Shown one piece after another: positions 1-7,802 of a DNA stretch of 9,828 bases (positions are counted from its first letter, which is position 1; each line of letters begins with the position of its first letter). A program made the position numbers and the translations under genes. This stretch comes from Verrucomicrobiota bacterium (GTDB taxonomy: Bacteria; Verrucomicrobiota; Verrucomicrobiia; Verrucomicrobiales; Verrucomicrobiaceae): positions 1-9,828 of the forward strand of contig JAEYYS010000090.1 in assembly GCA_023428335.1 (NCBI GenBank), read 5' to 3'. The notes under the pieces were generated by a model. It saw only the letters and a list, made by a program, of their open reading frames with translations. It made no database searches and was not told the DNA's origin.

Positions 1-517
1 CCGGATCGGCATAGCGACTGTCGTCAAACCGGCCCTGGTAGCGCAACTTGCGCTCGGCATCGAAGACGAAGACATGCGGCGTCGCCAGGCAGCCATAGGC
101 GAGCGCGGTCTTCTGGGTTTCTCCATCGAAGAGGTAGGGGAAGTTGAATCCCTGCTCCGCCGCATGGCGCTGCATCTCCGGAAAACTGTCGTTGTACTTC
201 GAGTAACCGAGTTCATCCGGACGCAGCGCCGCCGGATCGTTCGGGTTGATCGCCACCACGCGCACACCCTTCGGCGCGAACTCCGTGACAAACTGCTTCA
301 ACCGCCCCTCGATCGCCTGCGAGGTCGGGCAGTGATTGCTCAGGAAGGCGACCACCAGCACCTTGGCGTCGGCGAAGGCCTTCAGCGTGTAGCGCTCCTC
401 ATCGATGCCGACCAGCTCAAACGCCGGCGCCGGATCGCCCAGGGCCAGCGCCTGAAAGCCCTCCGGCTGAGCCAACGCCAACAGGGGCAGTCCAAAGAAC
501 AAAGGGAAAACACGCAT
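1..517 (-). CDS. Exported redoxin (AhpC/TSA or thioredoxin-fold) protein, C-terminus cut by window edge
   Basis: The reading frame is open from the ATG at 517-515 to the window edge, giving 172 residues without a stop. Residues 1-16 (MRVFPLFFGLPLLALA) form a signal peptide, so the protein should act outside the cytoplasm. The mature part follows the redoxin pattern: a 'GDPAPAFELVG' opening around residues 27-37, a beta strand leading into SNHCPTSQ (Cys63), and a cis-Pro segment YGCLATPHVFVFD (Cys143, Pro147). Where thioredoxins have CxxC this protein has CPTS, so the second thiol is a serine; Cys143 could be a resolving cysteine, but that is inference. Family members reduce disulfides or peroxides; the substrate here is unknown. 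An in-frame GTG lies three codons upstream, but the ATG gives the better signal peptide. No Shine-Dalgarno is visible. It diverges from the histidinol-phosphatase gene. Confidence 0.85.
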   Translation of the reverse strand, partial: MRVFPLFFGLPLLALAQPEGFQALALGDPAPAFELVGIDEERYTLKAFADAKVLVVAFLSNHCPTSQAIEGRLKQFVTEFAPKGVRVVAINPNDPAALRPDELGYSKYNDSFPEMQRHAAEQGFNFPYLFDGETQKTALAYGCLATPHVFVFDAERKLRYQGRFDDSRYADP

Positions 518-634
518 GACAGCCACATCAACGCACCCCGGCACCCCAGTCTAGCCAAGGCGGTTCGCGATTCCCAGCCTCCCTGCCATGCCCCGTCCTG
601 CGCTTGCGCCGCGGCCGAAGTCGGGGCATGAACG
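518..634. promoter_or_regulatory. Divergent intergenic region between redoxin and histidinol-phosphatase genes
   Basis: This 117-bp gap must hold the promoters of both divergent genes. No convincing -35/-10 pair could be picked out on either strand. Its one strong feature is a perfect inverted repeat, listed separately, that reaches to within 4 nt of the phosphatase start codon. Confidence 0.5.
587..630. repeat. Perfect 9-bp inverted repeat next to the histidinol-phosphatase start
   Basis: CATGCCCCG (587-595) is exactly reverse-complemented by CGGGGCATG (622-630) across a 26-nt spacer. The spacer contains a small GCGC-TT-GCGC inverted repeat (600-609). The right arm holds the only purine-rich ribosome-binding candidate (GGGG, 623-626) for the GTG start at 635. 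It could be a DNA operator in the divergent region, or an RNA hairpin that hides the ribosome-binding site. The match is direct observation; either function is inference. Confidence 0.5.
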
Positions 635-1453
635 GTGGTGCTCACGGATTATCACACCCACACGCCACTCTGCCGCCATGCCGAGGGCGATCCGGTCGAT
701 TACGCCCGCCAGGCGCAGGCGCTCGGCCTCGCCGAGATCGGGCTGTCGGATCACAACCCGATGCCGGAACCCTTCGACAACTGGCGCATGGATCTGGGCG
801 ACTTGCCGCGCTATTTTGAACTGGTCGACGAAGCCCGCGCCGCACTGCCGGACTTCCCCATCCGGCTGGCGCTCGAGTGCGACTACCTGCAGGGGCGCGA
901 AGAATGGATCGAAAAAACCACGGCGATGGCCGACTGGGATTATCTGATCGGCAGCGTCCATTACATCCACGACGGCATCGCGGTCGATGACCCGCAGTAC
1001 CTCGCCCGCTGGAGCAGCGCCTCCGACATCGAGGCGATGTGGGCGGCCTACTGGCGGCTGTACGAGAAGATGATCCGCACCGGGCTCTTCGATTTCTACG
1101 CCCATCCCGACCTCGCCAAGCGCTTCGGGCTGCGCCCGGCCGGCGACCTGCGGCCTTACTACGAACCGGTCATCCAGGCGCTGGTCGACACCGGCGGCGT
1201 GCTCGAGGTCAGCACCGCCGGCCTGCGCAAGGACGTGCGCGAGATCTACCCGGCGCGCGAAATGCTGGAGATGGCCTTCAGCGCCCGGGTCCCCATCGTC
1301 ATCAACTCCGATGCCCACTGCCCGGGCGATGTCGGCGCCGACTTCCACCAGGCGCTGGAGCTGGTGCGCTCGGTCGGCTACCGGCAGACCCTGCGCTTCG
1401 AAAAACGCCAACGGCGGGTCGTCGATCTGCCGGAAACCTGGCCCCCACGCTGA
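635..1453 (+). CDS. hisK: Histidinol-phosphatase, PHP family
   Basis: This 272-residue protein matches the PHP-type histidinol-phosphatases (HisJ/HisK), which hydrolyse L-histidinol phosphate to histidinol, the penultimate stage of histidine synthesis, in the cytoplasm. The metal-binding PHP motifs are all present: DYHTHTPLCRH (His7, His9, His15), GLSDHNP (Asp39, His40), ALECDY (Glu81), GSVHYI (His109), DFYAHPD (His157) and NSDAHCPGDVG (Asp226, His228). The segment STAGLRKDVREIYP is also characteristic of histidinol-phosphatases rather than of polymerase-associated PHP domains. The length is normal for the family. An in-frame TGA at 629-631 forces a GTG start, at 635 or possibly 638; GGGG at 623-626 is a weak ribosome-binding site. 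The next gene begins 3 nt after the stop, so the two are probably cotranscribed. Gene naming differs between lineages (hisK or hisJ). Confidence 0.92.
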   Translation: MVLTDYHTHTPLCRHAEGDPVDYARQAQALGLAEIGLSDHNPMPEPFDNWRMDLGDLPRYFELVDEARAALPDFPIRLALECDYLQGREEWIEKTTAMADWDYLIGSVHYIHDGIAVDDPQYLARWSSASDIEAMWAAYWRLYEKMIRTGLFDFYAHPDLAKRFGLRPAGDLRPYYEPVIQALVDTGGVLEVSTAGLRKDVREIYPAREMLEMAFSARVPIVINSDAHCPGDVGADFHQALELVRSVGYRQTLRFEKRQRRVVDLPETWPPR

Positions 1454-1456
1454 CCC

Positions 1457-2362
1457 ATGCTCTGGCAGGCCCGCCATCACCGCCTTGAGTTCCCGCGCCG
1501 GCCGCTGGTGATGGGCATCGTCAATCTCAACGACGACTCCTTCTGCGGCGACGGCACGCTCGATCCCGCGCAGGCGCTGGCGCAGGCGGCGCGCATGCTG
1601 CGCGACGGCGCCGACATCATCGACATCGGCGCCGAAAGCGCGCGCACCAACCGCGGCCCGATCACCGAGGAAGAAGAGGTGCGCCGCCTGCTCCCCTTCC
1701 TCGACGCCTGGCCGGAGCTGATCGCCTCCTTCCCCGCCCCGCCCTGGGTCGACGCCCAGGTCAGGCCACCCCTGCTGTCGATCAACACCTGGCGACCCGC
1801 CGTCGTCGCGGCCGTGCTGCCGCATGGCGGCGACCTGATCAACGACATCGGTGCCCTGCCCGACGCGACCAACGCCCGCCTCTGCGCCGAGCATGGCGCC
1901 TCGCTGCTCCTCATGCACAGCATCGGCCAGCCGAAGGTGCCGCACACCCACGTCGGTTACGACTCGATCCTCGACACCCTCGACCGCTTCTTCGAGGAGA
2001 AGATCGCCCTCTGCCGCGAGGTCGGGCTTGATGCAAGCCGGCTCATCCTCGACCCGGGCATCGACTTCGCCAAGCAGCGTGACGACAATCTCGCCATCTA
2101 CCGTCACCTCGAGCGCCTGCACCGTTTCGACCGCCCCATCCTGCTGCCGGTCTCGCGCAAAACGGTCATCGGCCAGGTGCTCGACCAACCCGATGCCACC
2201 CAGCGCGACCCGGGCACGATCGCCTGCCTGACCGCCGGCGTGCTGCGCGGTGCCCAGCTTTTCCGCGTCCACCACGTCCGCGCCGCGGCTCTGGCGGTGA
2301 AAACACTGTGGGGCGTCACCGGCGGCCGCACGCTGGCGGACGGACTCGTCGACGCCCCCTGA
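1457..2362 (+). CDS. folP: Dihydropteroate synthase (divergent)
   Basis: This 301-residue protein has the TIM-barrel motif series of dihydropteroate synthase, which joins p-aminobenzoate to the pterin pyrophosphate in folate synthesis. Visible motifs in order: MGIVNLNDDSF (19-29), DIGAESAR (56-63), LSINTW (107-112), INDIGAL (Asn129 in the N115 position of the E. coli enzyme), LLMH, ILDPGIDFAKQ (Asp199), PVSRKTVIG (Lys235) and FRVHHV (Arg270, His272). Several normally conserved positions differ. Loop 1 reads NLNDDSF instead of NVTPDSF. The pterin-site aspartate of the SVDT motif is Asn110. The Thr of the STRPG motif is Ala62. The SRK lysine and the R-x-H pair remain. It may be a lineage variant of the true enzyme or a paralogue; the fold assignment is firm, the exact activity less so. 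It follows the phosphatase gene by 3 nt and ends 22 bp from a convergent gene with no terminator hairpin seen. Confidence 0.85.
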   Translation: MLWQARHHRLEFPRRPLVMGIVNLNDDSFCGDGTLDPAQALAQAARMLRDGADIIDIGAESARTNRGPITEEEEVRRLLPFLDAWPELIASFPAPPWVDAQVRPPLLSINTWRPAVVAAVLPHGGDLINDIGALPDATNARLCAEHGASLLLMHSIGQPKVPHTHVGYDSILDTLDRFFEEKIALCREVGLDASRLILDPGIDFAKQRDDNLAIYRHLERLHRFDRPILLPVSRKTVIGQVLDQPDATQRDPGTIACLTAGVLRGAQLFRVHHVRAAALAVKTLWGVTGGRTLADGLVDAP

Positions 2363-2384
2363 GCGCGCACCGGGAAATCCAGCC

Positions 2385-3623
2385 TCAGCGCGCCGCGGCG
2401 TCCTGGCCGCGGCGACCGAAGCAGAACAGGGACTTGTCGCCGCGCAGGAAGATCTGCCCCTCGCTGAGCGCCGGCGAGGCCATGACTTTTTCGCCCAGCT
2501 CACTCTCGGCCAGCAGCTCGTAGGTCTTGCCCGGTCGCACCGTGCGCACGGTGCCGAAGTCATTGACGAAATAGACCCGGCCCTCGGCGCTGACCAGCGA
2601 GGCGTGATGCTCCTTCATCCGCTCCTCCCAGGCGATGGCACCGCTGGCGGCGTCGAAGCAGTGGCCGATGCCGGAGTCAGACACCACCAGGAACCAGCCG
2701 TTTTCACAAATCGGCGAGGGCACGTAGGCCACGCCCTTGTTGGTGCGCCAGACCAAGTGGCTGGCACCGATGTCGCCGACGCCCTCCGGGCGCAGGGCAA
2801 GGATGTGATGCTCGGGAAAGCCGCCGGTGAGCAGGACCAAGCCAGACTTGGCGTCGAACACCGGCGAGGCGACAAACTGCTCGGTCGGTCCATCCATCAT
2901 CCACAGCAGGGCACCCGTGCGCGGGTCGTAGCTGGTGACGCACTTGCTGCCGGAAAGCACCATCTGCGGCCGACCCGCCATCTCGCGGATCAGCGGCGCG
3001 CAGTAGCTGCGCGTCTGGTTGGGGCGCTCGATCCGCCACAGTTCGCGGCCGTCGGTACGCGCCAGGGCGACGATGTAACCCGGGCCATCGTGGTCGCAGT
3101 TGACGATGACCTTGTCCTCGAACAGCACCGGCGACGACGAAAAGCCGTGCTTGCTGGCAAAAACACCCGGTCGCACCTGCCAGACCGGCTTGCCCGCAAA
3201 GTCATGGGCGCTGACCACGGCGGTGTCGCCATCGAGGAAGGCGGTGTACACACGTTCGCCATCCGTGGCCGGCGTGCTCGAGGCATGGCTGTTGAGGCGG
3301 TGCTTGCCCTCCATGGGCGACTTCAGCACCTCCGCCTGCCAAAGCAGCTTGCCTGTGGCGCGGTCGAGGCAGAGCAGCAGGCGCTGCTGCGTCTCCGCCT
3401 CGGCCGCCACCGTGAACAGGCGGTCGCCCCAGACGATCGGCGAGGCGTGACCGCTGCCCGGCAGCTCGGTTTTCCAGGTCAGGCTCTCGGCATTCGCCGC
3501 CTTGGGAAAACCGTGGTCGAGCGACGTGCCATCGAGCCGCGGCCCCCGCCACTGCGGCCAGTTTTCCGCCGCAAGCGGCAGGGTGGCAGCGAGGCAGAGG
3601 AAGGCGACGGGGAGCAGGCGCAT
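2385..3623 (-). CDS. Exported PQQ-like beta-propeller repeat protein
   Basis: The 412-residue product begins with a signal peptide (MRLLPVAFLCLAATLPLAA) and the segment ENWPQWRGPRLDGTS, a hallmark of planctomycete and verrucomicrobial PQQ-like propeller proteins. The body is a run of blades, each with a 'G-x-x-x-W' tryptophan docking strand: GKLLWQAE, GKPVWQV, GRELWRIE, GALLWMMD, SHLVWRT and GAIAWEE, with further degenerate blades at each end, consistent with a seven- or eight-bladed propeller. It is close to the BamB-type fold. No CxxCH haem site or dehydrogenase catalytic signature was noticed, so it may bind partners or a ligand rather than act as a true quinoprotein. Gene orientation is opposite to its neighbours: convergent with the folate gene and divergent from the azurin-fusion gene, 167 bp away. 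Substrate unknown. Confidence 0.88.
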   Translation of the reverse strand: MRLLPVAFLCLAATLPLAAENWPQWRGPRLDGTSLDHGFPKAANAESLTWKTELPGSGHASPIVWGDRLFTVAAEAETQQRLLLCLDRATGKLLWQAEVLKSPMEGKHRLNSHASSTPATDGERVYTAFLDGDTAVVSAHDFAGKPVWQVRPGVFASKHGFSSSPVLFEDKVIVNCDHDGPGYIVALARTDGRELWRIERPNQTRSYCAPLIREMAGRPQMVLSGSKCVTSYDPRTGALLWMMDGPTEQFVASPVFDAKSGLVLLTGGFPEHHILALRPEGVGDIGASHLVWRTNKGVAYVPSPICENGWFLVVSDSGIGHCFDAASGAIAWEERMKEHHASLVSAEGRVYFVNDFGTVRTVRPGKTYELLAESELGEKVMASPALSEGQIFLRGDKSLFCFGRRGQDAAAR

Positions 3624-3790
3624 GATCGGACACTATCGGCCCGAAAAGGCCGCTTCAATCAGCAACTCCGTGTTCCCTGCCTGCCTCACGGCGGAAAAAA
3701 CCGTCGCGGTTTGTCCGGTTTCGTTCGCACGTGTGGGCAGCTTCCGGGAAAATCGTGCCGACAAACGCCGTATTCCCCGCCCTGCCCGAC
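3624..3790. promoter_or_regulatory. Divergent intergenic region between propeller and azurin-fusion genes
   Basis: This 167-bp gap separates two divergent exported-protein genes, so both promoters should lie here. No confident -35/-10 pair or Shine-Dalgarno sequence was found. The only local structure noticed is a short hairpin, CGGCC-CGAAAA-GGCCG (3637-3652), in the leader of the propeller gene. An in-frame GTG at 3731 would extend the azurin-fusion protein by 20 residues, but those residues would sit in front of a good signal peptide and are unlikely to be translated. Confidence 0.5.
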
Positions 3791-6700
3791 ATGAAAGCCC
3801 TCCTCCGTTCCCTCCTGCTGCCCTGCCTCGCCCTGGCCGCCCCGCTCGCTGCCCAGGTCGAATTCAAGGCCGGCGACTCCGTCGCCATCCTCGGCAACGC
3901 CCTGCCCGACCGCGCTCAGCACTTCGGCTGGCTGGAGACCCTGCTCACCCAGGCGAATGCCGACAAGGATCTGACCTTCCGCAACCTCGCCTTCGCCGGC
4001 GACGAGGTGCACACCTGGCATCGCATCGACGACTTCGGCACGCGCGACGAATGGCTCACCCAGGTGAAGGCCGACGTCATCTTCGCCTTCTACGGCTTCA
4101 ACGAGTCGTTCAAGGGCTACGAGGGCCTGGAGACCTTCAAGCAGAACCTGGCCAAGTTCCTCGACGAGGCGAAGGCAAAAAACTACAGCGGCAAGGGCGC
4201 CCCGCGCCTCGTCCTGTTCTCGCCCTTTGCCCTGCAGAAAACCGCCAACCCCAGCCTGCCACCGGTCGAGGAGCGCAACACGAACCTGCAGAACTACAGC
4301 GCCGCCATGGCCGAGGTCGCCGCCGCCAAGGGCGCGGCCTTCGTCGACCTGTACGCGCCGACCGCGAAGGGCCTGCCGGAGGGCGCGACGCTCGACGGTC
4401 TGTACACCACCAGCGAGGGCGACAAGGCCATCGCCGAAGCCGCCTTCCGCGCGCTCACCGGTGCCGAACCGCCGGCAGCGAACGAAAAACTGCGCGCCGC
4501 CATCCGCGAGAAAAACTGGGAGTGGCACCAGCGCTACCGCACGGTCGACGGCTACAACGTCTACGGCGGCCGCTCCGGCCTCGCCTACACCGCCGGCGTC
4601 GGCGGCTTCAAGCAGAACGAGAAAAACCCCGAAGCCCCCTACCTCTCCAACTTCCAGGTGATGCAGCAGGAGATGGCCCAGCGCGACGTCAAGACGGCCA
4701 ACCGCGACAAGCGCGTGTGGGCGGTCGCCAAGGGCGGCGATCTGGTGGTGAAGGACGACAACCTGCCGCCGGTGACCAAGGTGCCGACCAACATGCCCGA
4801 CCCGAAGGAGGGCAAGGAGTTCAACAAGGTGCCGATGACCGGCATGAAGTTCACGCCCGAGGGCCTGGTCGCCTTCCCCGACGCCAAGGAGGCGATGAAG
4901 GACATCCAGACCGAGCCCGGCCTGAAGCTGACCCTGTTTGCCGACGAGAAAAAATTTCCGGAACTCGTCAACCCGGTACAAATGGCCTGGGACACCCGCG
5001 GCCGCCTCTGGGTCGCCGCCTGGCGCAATTACCCGGAGCGCACGCCGACCAGCACGAAGGGCGACAGCCTGCTCATCTTTGAGGACACCGACGGCGACGG
5101 CAGCGCCGACAAGATGACGGAATTCGTCGATGACCTGAACTGCCCGACCGGCTTCAACTTCTACAAGGACGGCGTCATTGTGATGCAGTCGCCCAACCTC
5201 GTCTTCATCGAGGACACCGACGGCGACGGCAAGGGCGACAAGCGCACGATCCTGCTCATGGGCCTGTGCGCGGCCGATTCGCACCACGAAACCAACGCTC
5301 TCAGCTACGACTGCGGCGGCGCGCTCTACCCGAGCGACGGCGTCTTCCATCGCACCCAGGTCGAGACGCTCTACGGCGTCGTTCGCAACACCAACGGCTG
5401 CATCTACCGCTTCGACCCGAACCGCCGCGAGCTCGAGCGTTTCACCACCGACGCCACGGTCAACCCGCACGGCAAGATCTGGGACCGCTGGGGCAATGCC
5501 TACTTCACGGACGCCACCGGCAACGTCAACACCTTCGCCGAGGCCTCCTCCTGCTACCTGCCGCGCGAGGGCGGTGGCAGCGCGAAACTGAAGCCGTTTT
5601 GGAATCGCCCGGCGCGCCCCAGCCCGGGCAACCACATCATCTCCAGCCGCCACTTCCCCGAGGACTGGCAGAACAACTTCCTCAACACCAACGTCATCAG
5701 CTTCCAGGGCATCTGGCGCGTGCCGCTCACCCAGGACGGCGCCGGCATGAAGGGCGAAACCGAGTTCGAACTCGTCAAGGCCGACCCCGCCGTGTACCCG
5801 ACCTTCCGCCCGAGCGCGGTCAGCGTCGGTCCCGACGGCGGCCTGTACTTCTGCGACTGGTCGAACGCCATCATCGGCCACATGCAGCACCACCTGCGCG
5901 ACCCGAACCGCGACCAGCAGCACGGCCGCATCTACAAGCTGACCTACGAGGGCCGGCCGCTGCTGCAGCCGAAGAAGATCCACGGCGAAAGCATCGAGAA
6001 CCTGCTCGAGCTGCTCAAGGAGTGGGAGGACAACGTCCGCCAGCGCGCCAAGATCGAACTCGCCAAGCATGAGCCGGCGAAGGTCGCCGCCGCCGCCAAG
6101 GCTTGGGCCGCCAAGCTCGACAAAAGCGATGCGGAGTATGAACACCACCGCCTGGAGGCGCTCTGGACCCACCAGTGGGTCGATGTCGTCGATGTTGATC
6201 TGCTCAAGCAGGTGCTCGCCTCGCCCGAACCGCGCGCCCGCGCCGCCGCCACCCGCGTGCTCTGCTACTGGCGCGATCGCGTGCCGGGCGCCCTCGACCT
6301 GCTGAAAACGGCCGTCAACGACGCCGACATGCGCGTGCGCATGCAGGCCGTGCGCGCCCTCAGCTTCTACCAGCCGACCGCCGATGCCGCCCAGGCGCTG
6401 GAGATCGCCTACGACGTGCTCAAGCACCCGGCCGACGACTACATCAACCACGTCTTCGGCGAATGCCGCAAGGGCCTGCAGTCGGTGCTGAAGACGAAGG
6501 TGCTGCCCAAGGACCCGGTCGCCCTCGCCGAATTCATCGCCAAGACGACCGATGCCGATTTGAAGAGCCTGCCCGATGTCGAACCGGTGCTCGTCGAAAA
6601 ACTCACCCGCCCGCGCCTCGCCGCCGATGTCCGCGCCAAGGCGCTCGAGGAACTGGTCAAACTCAGCGGCAGGGAGGCTCCGCTCGTCCTGCATGACATG

Positions 6701-7750
6701 CTGCAGAAGGTCGATGCCCGCGAGGGTGCCGGCAACACGGCCGAGGAACTCGCCAAGATGGTCTATGGCCAGAACCCCGGCGTCGTCACCCGCTACGCCA
6801 CCCAACTGAAAACGCTCGCCCAGGAAGCGCGCAGCCCGGTCGTGCAACGCGCCGCGCTGGCCATGCTCGTCTTTGCCGCCCGCTCGCCCGACGCGATCTG
6901 GACCGCGAGCCAGGCGAACCCGCGCCAGCTGGAAGCCCTGCTCGCCTCGGTGCCGCTCATCCCCGCCAGCGAGGCCGCGCTGCGCGCCAAGTTCCAGCCG
7001 CACCTGACCGCCCTGCTTGGCGACGCCAAAACCGCCGGTGCCGCGCGCCGCGCCGCGCTCGCCGCCCTGCCGCTCACCGGTGCCGAAAACGCCAGCGCCA
7101 ACTTCCAGCTCGCCGTCCGCCACCTCGTCGAAGGCCGGGAACGCAGCGCCGCCGCCCGCGCCCTGCTGAAGTTCCCGCGCCCAAACTGGGACAAGGCCCA
7201 GGCCAAGCCAGTCGTTGCGGCCGTGCTCGCCCACGCCAAAACCGTGCCCGCCGGCGACCGCACCAAGCTCGACTACGTCGAGGTCATCGCCGCCGCCAAG
7301 GAAATGGCCGCCCTGCTGCCCGAGAGCGAGGCCGCCAAGGCGCTCGAGGACCTGCGCGGCGTCAGCGTCGATGTCTTCATCGTCCGCACCGTGCACGAGC
7401 AGCTGCGCTTCGACACCACCCGCATCGAGGTCAAGGCCGGCAAACCCTTTGAGGTCGTCTTCGAGAACGACGACGTCATGCCGCACAACTTCGTGCTCGT
7501 GCCGCCCGGCAAGCACATGGACATCGGCAACGCCGCCATGACGATGACGCCCGACAAGCTCGACAAGCAGGGCCGCGCCTACCTGCCCGCCGCCTTCGAA
7601 AAGCAGATCCTCGCCGCCACCAAGCTGCTCGAGCCCGGCCAGAAGGAAACCCTCAAGCTGCGCGCCCCCGCCCAGCCCGGCGAATACGAGTTCGTCTGCA
7701 CCTTCCCCGGCCACGCCCTCATCATGTGGGGCGTGCTGAGCGTGAAGTGA
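3791..7750 (+). CDS. Exported multidomain protein: SGNH-like, membrane-bound-dehydrogenase-type propeller, HEAT repeats, azurin-like domain
   Basis: This 1319-residue protein starts at the ATG that opens a clear signal peptide (residues 1-21). Domain order: an SGNH/GDSL-like domain (about 25-235; GNALPDR, RNLAFAGDE, GFNES); a linker (about 245-370); a propeller of the 'putative membrane-bound dehydrogenase' type (about 376-725) with GRLWVAAWRNYP, two EDTDGDG calcium-like loops (431 and 474), DSHHET, GVVRNTNG and NPHGKIWDRWGN; a helical HEAT-like region (about 735-1180); and a C-terminal cupredoxin (about 1190-1319). The cupredoxin carries the azurin ligands His1232 (MPHNFVL) and Cys1303, His1308 and Met1312 (CTFPGHALIM), spaced as in azurin. 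No CxxCH haem motif was seen. The SGNH domain lacks the usual Ser and His. An exported copper-dependent electron-transfer or oxidation role is inferred; substrate unknown. Probably cotranscribed with the ThuA-like gene 52 bp downstream. Confidence 0.9.
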   Translation: MKALLRSLLLPCLALAAPLAAQVEFKAGDSVAILGNALPDRAQHFGWLETLLTQANADKDLTFRNLAFAGDEVHTWHRIDDFGTRDEWLTQVKADVIFAFYGFNESFKGYEGLETFKQNLAKFLDEAKAKNYSGKGAPRLVLFSPFALQKTANPSLPPVEERNTNLQNYSAAMAEVAAAKGAAFVDLYAPTAKGLPEGATLDGLYTTSEGDKAIAEAAFRALTGAEPPAANEKLRAAIREKNWEWHQRYRTVDGYNVYGGRSGLAYTAGVGGFKQNEKNPEAPYLSNFQVMQQEMAQRDVKTANRDKRVWAVAKGGDLVVKDDNLPPVTKVPTNMPDPKEGKEFNKVPMTGMKFTPEGLVAFPDAKEAMKDIQTEPGLKLTLFADEKKFPELVNPVQMAWDTRGRLWVAAWRNYPERTPTSTKGDSLLIFEDTDGDGSADKMTEFVDDLNCPTGFNFYKDGVIVMQSPNLVFIEDTDGDGKGDKRTILLMGLCAADSHHETNALSYDCGGALYPSDGVFHRTQVETLYGVVRNTNGCIYRFDPNRRELERFTTDATVNPHGKIWDRWGNAYFTDATGNVNTFAEASSCYLPREGGGSAKLKPFWNRPARPSPGNHIISSRHFPEDWQNNFLNTNVISFQGIWRVPLTQDGAGMKGETEFELVKADPAVYPTFRPSAVSVGPDGGLYFCDWSNAIIGHMQHHLRDPNRDQQHGRIYKLTYEGRPLLQPKKIHGESIENLLELLKEWEDNVRQRAKIELAKHEPAKVAAAAKAWAAKLDKSDAEYEHHRLEALWTHQWVDVVDVDLLKQVLASPEPRARAAATRVLCYWRDRVPGALDLLKTAVNDADMRVRMQAVRALSFYQPTADAAQALEIAYDVLKHPADDYINHVFGECRKGLQSVLKTKVLPKDPVALAEFIAKTTDADLKSLPDVEPVLVEKLTRPRLAADVRAKALEELVKLSGREAPLVLHDMLQKVDAREGAGNTAEELAKMVYGQNPGVVTRYATQLKTLAQEARSPVVQRAALAMLVFAARSPDAIWTASQANPRQLEALLASVPLIPASEAALRAKFQPHLTALLGDAKTAGAARRAALAALPLTGAENASANFQLAVRHLVEGRERSAAARALLKFPRPNWDKAQAKPVVAAVLAHAKTVPAGDRTKLDYVEVIAAAKEMAALLPESEAAKALEDLRGVSVDVFIVRTVHEQLRFDTTRIEVKAGKPFEVVFENDDVMPHNFVLVPPGKHMDIGNAAMTMTPDKLDKQGRAYLPAAFEKQILAATKLLEPGQKETLKLRAPAQPGEYEFVCTFPGHALIMWGVLSVK

Positions 7751-7802
7751 GGCTTCCCTGCCGCTGACCGTTCCTCTTTGTTATCTCTCCCCACCCACGA
7801 CC

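Noticed and set aside
551..2563. A 670-residue open frame antisense to the phosphatase and dihydropteroate synthase genes
   Set aside because: Low-complexity shadow protein spanning two well-recognised genes and part of a third; no motif of its own.
3637..3652. Short CGGCC/GGCCG hairpin considered as a terminator
   Set aside because: Five-base stem with no T-tract, positioned upstream of a start codon rather than after a gene.
3731..3790. Extended GTG start for the azurin-fusion protein
   Set aside because: It would place 20 unrelated residues ahead of a good signal peptide that begins at the ATG at 3791.
2604..3794. A 396-residue plus-strand frame opposite the beta-propeller gene
   Set aside because: Shadow of the propeller gene, which has a signal peptide and repeated tryptophan blades on the minus strand.
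5081..5230. Two identical DNA copies encoding EDTDGDG (5081-5101 and 5210-5230)
   Set aside because: They are equivalent calcium-loop-like motifs in successive propeller blades; the DNA identity follows from strong codon bias.
3686..7714. A 1342-residue open frame antisense to the azurin-fusion gene
   Set aside because: Its composition (Val, Gly, Ala, Leu, Glu, Asp without domains) is the usual shadow of a GC-rich, codon-biased gene on the opposite strand. The plus-strand frame has a signal peptide and recognisable domains.
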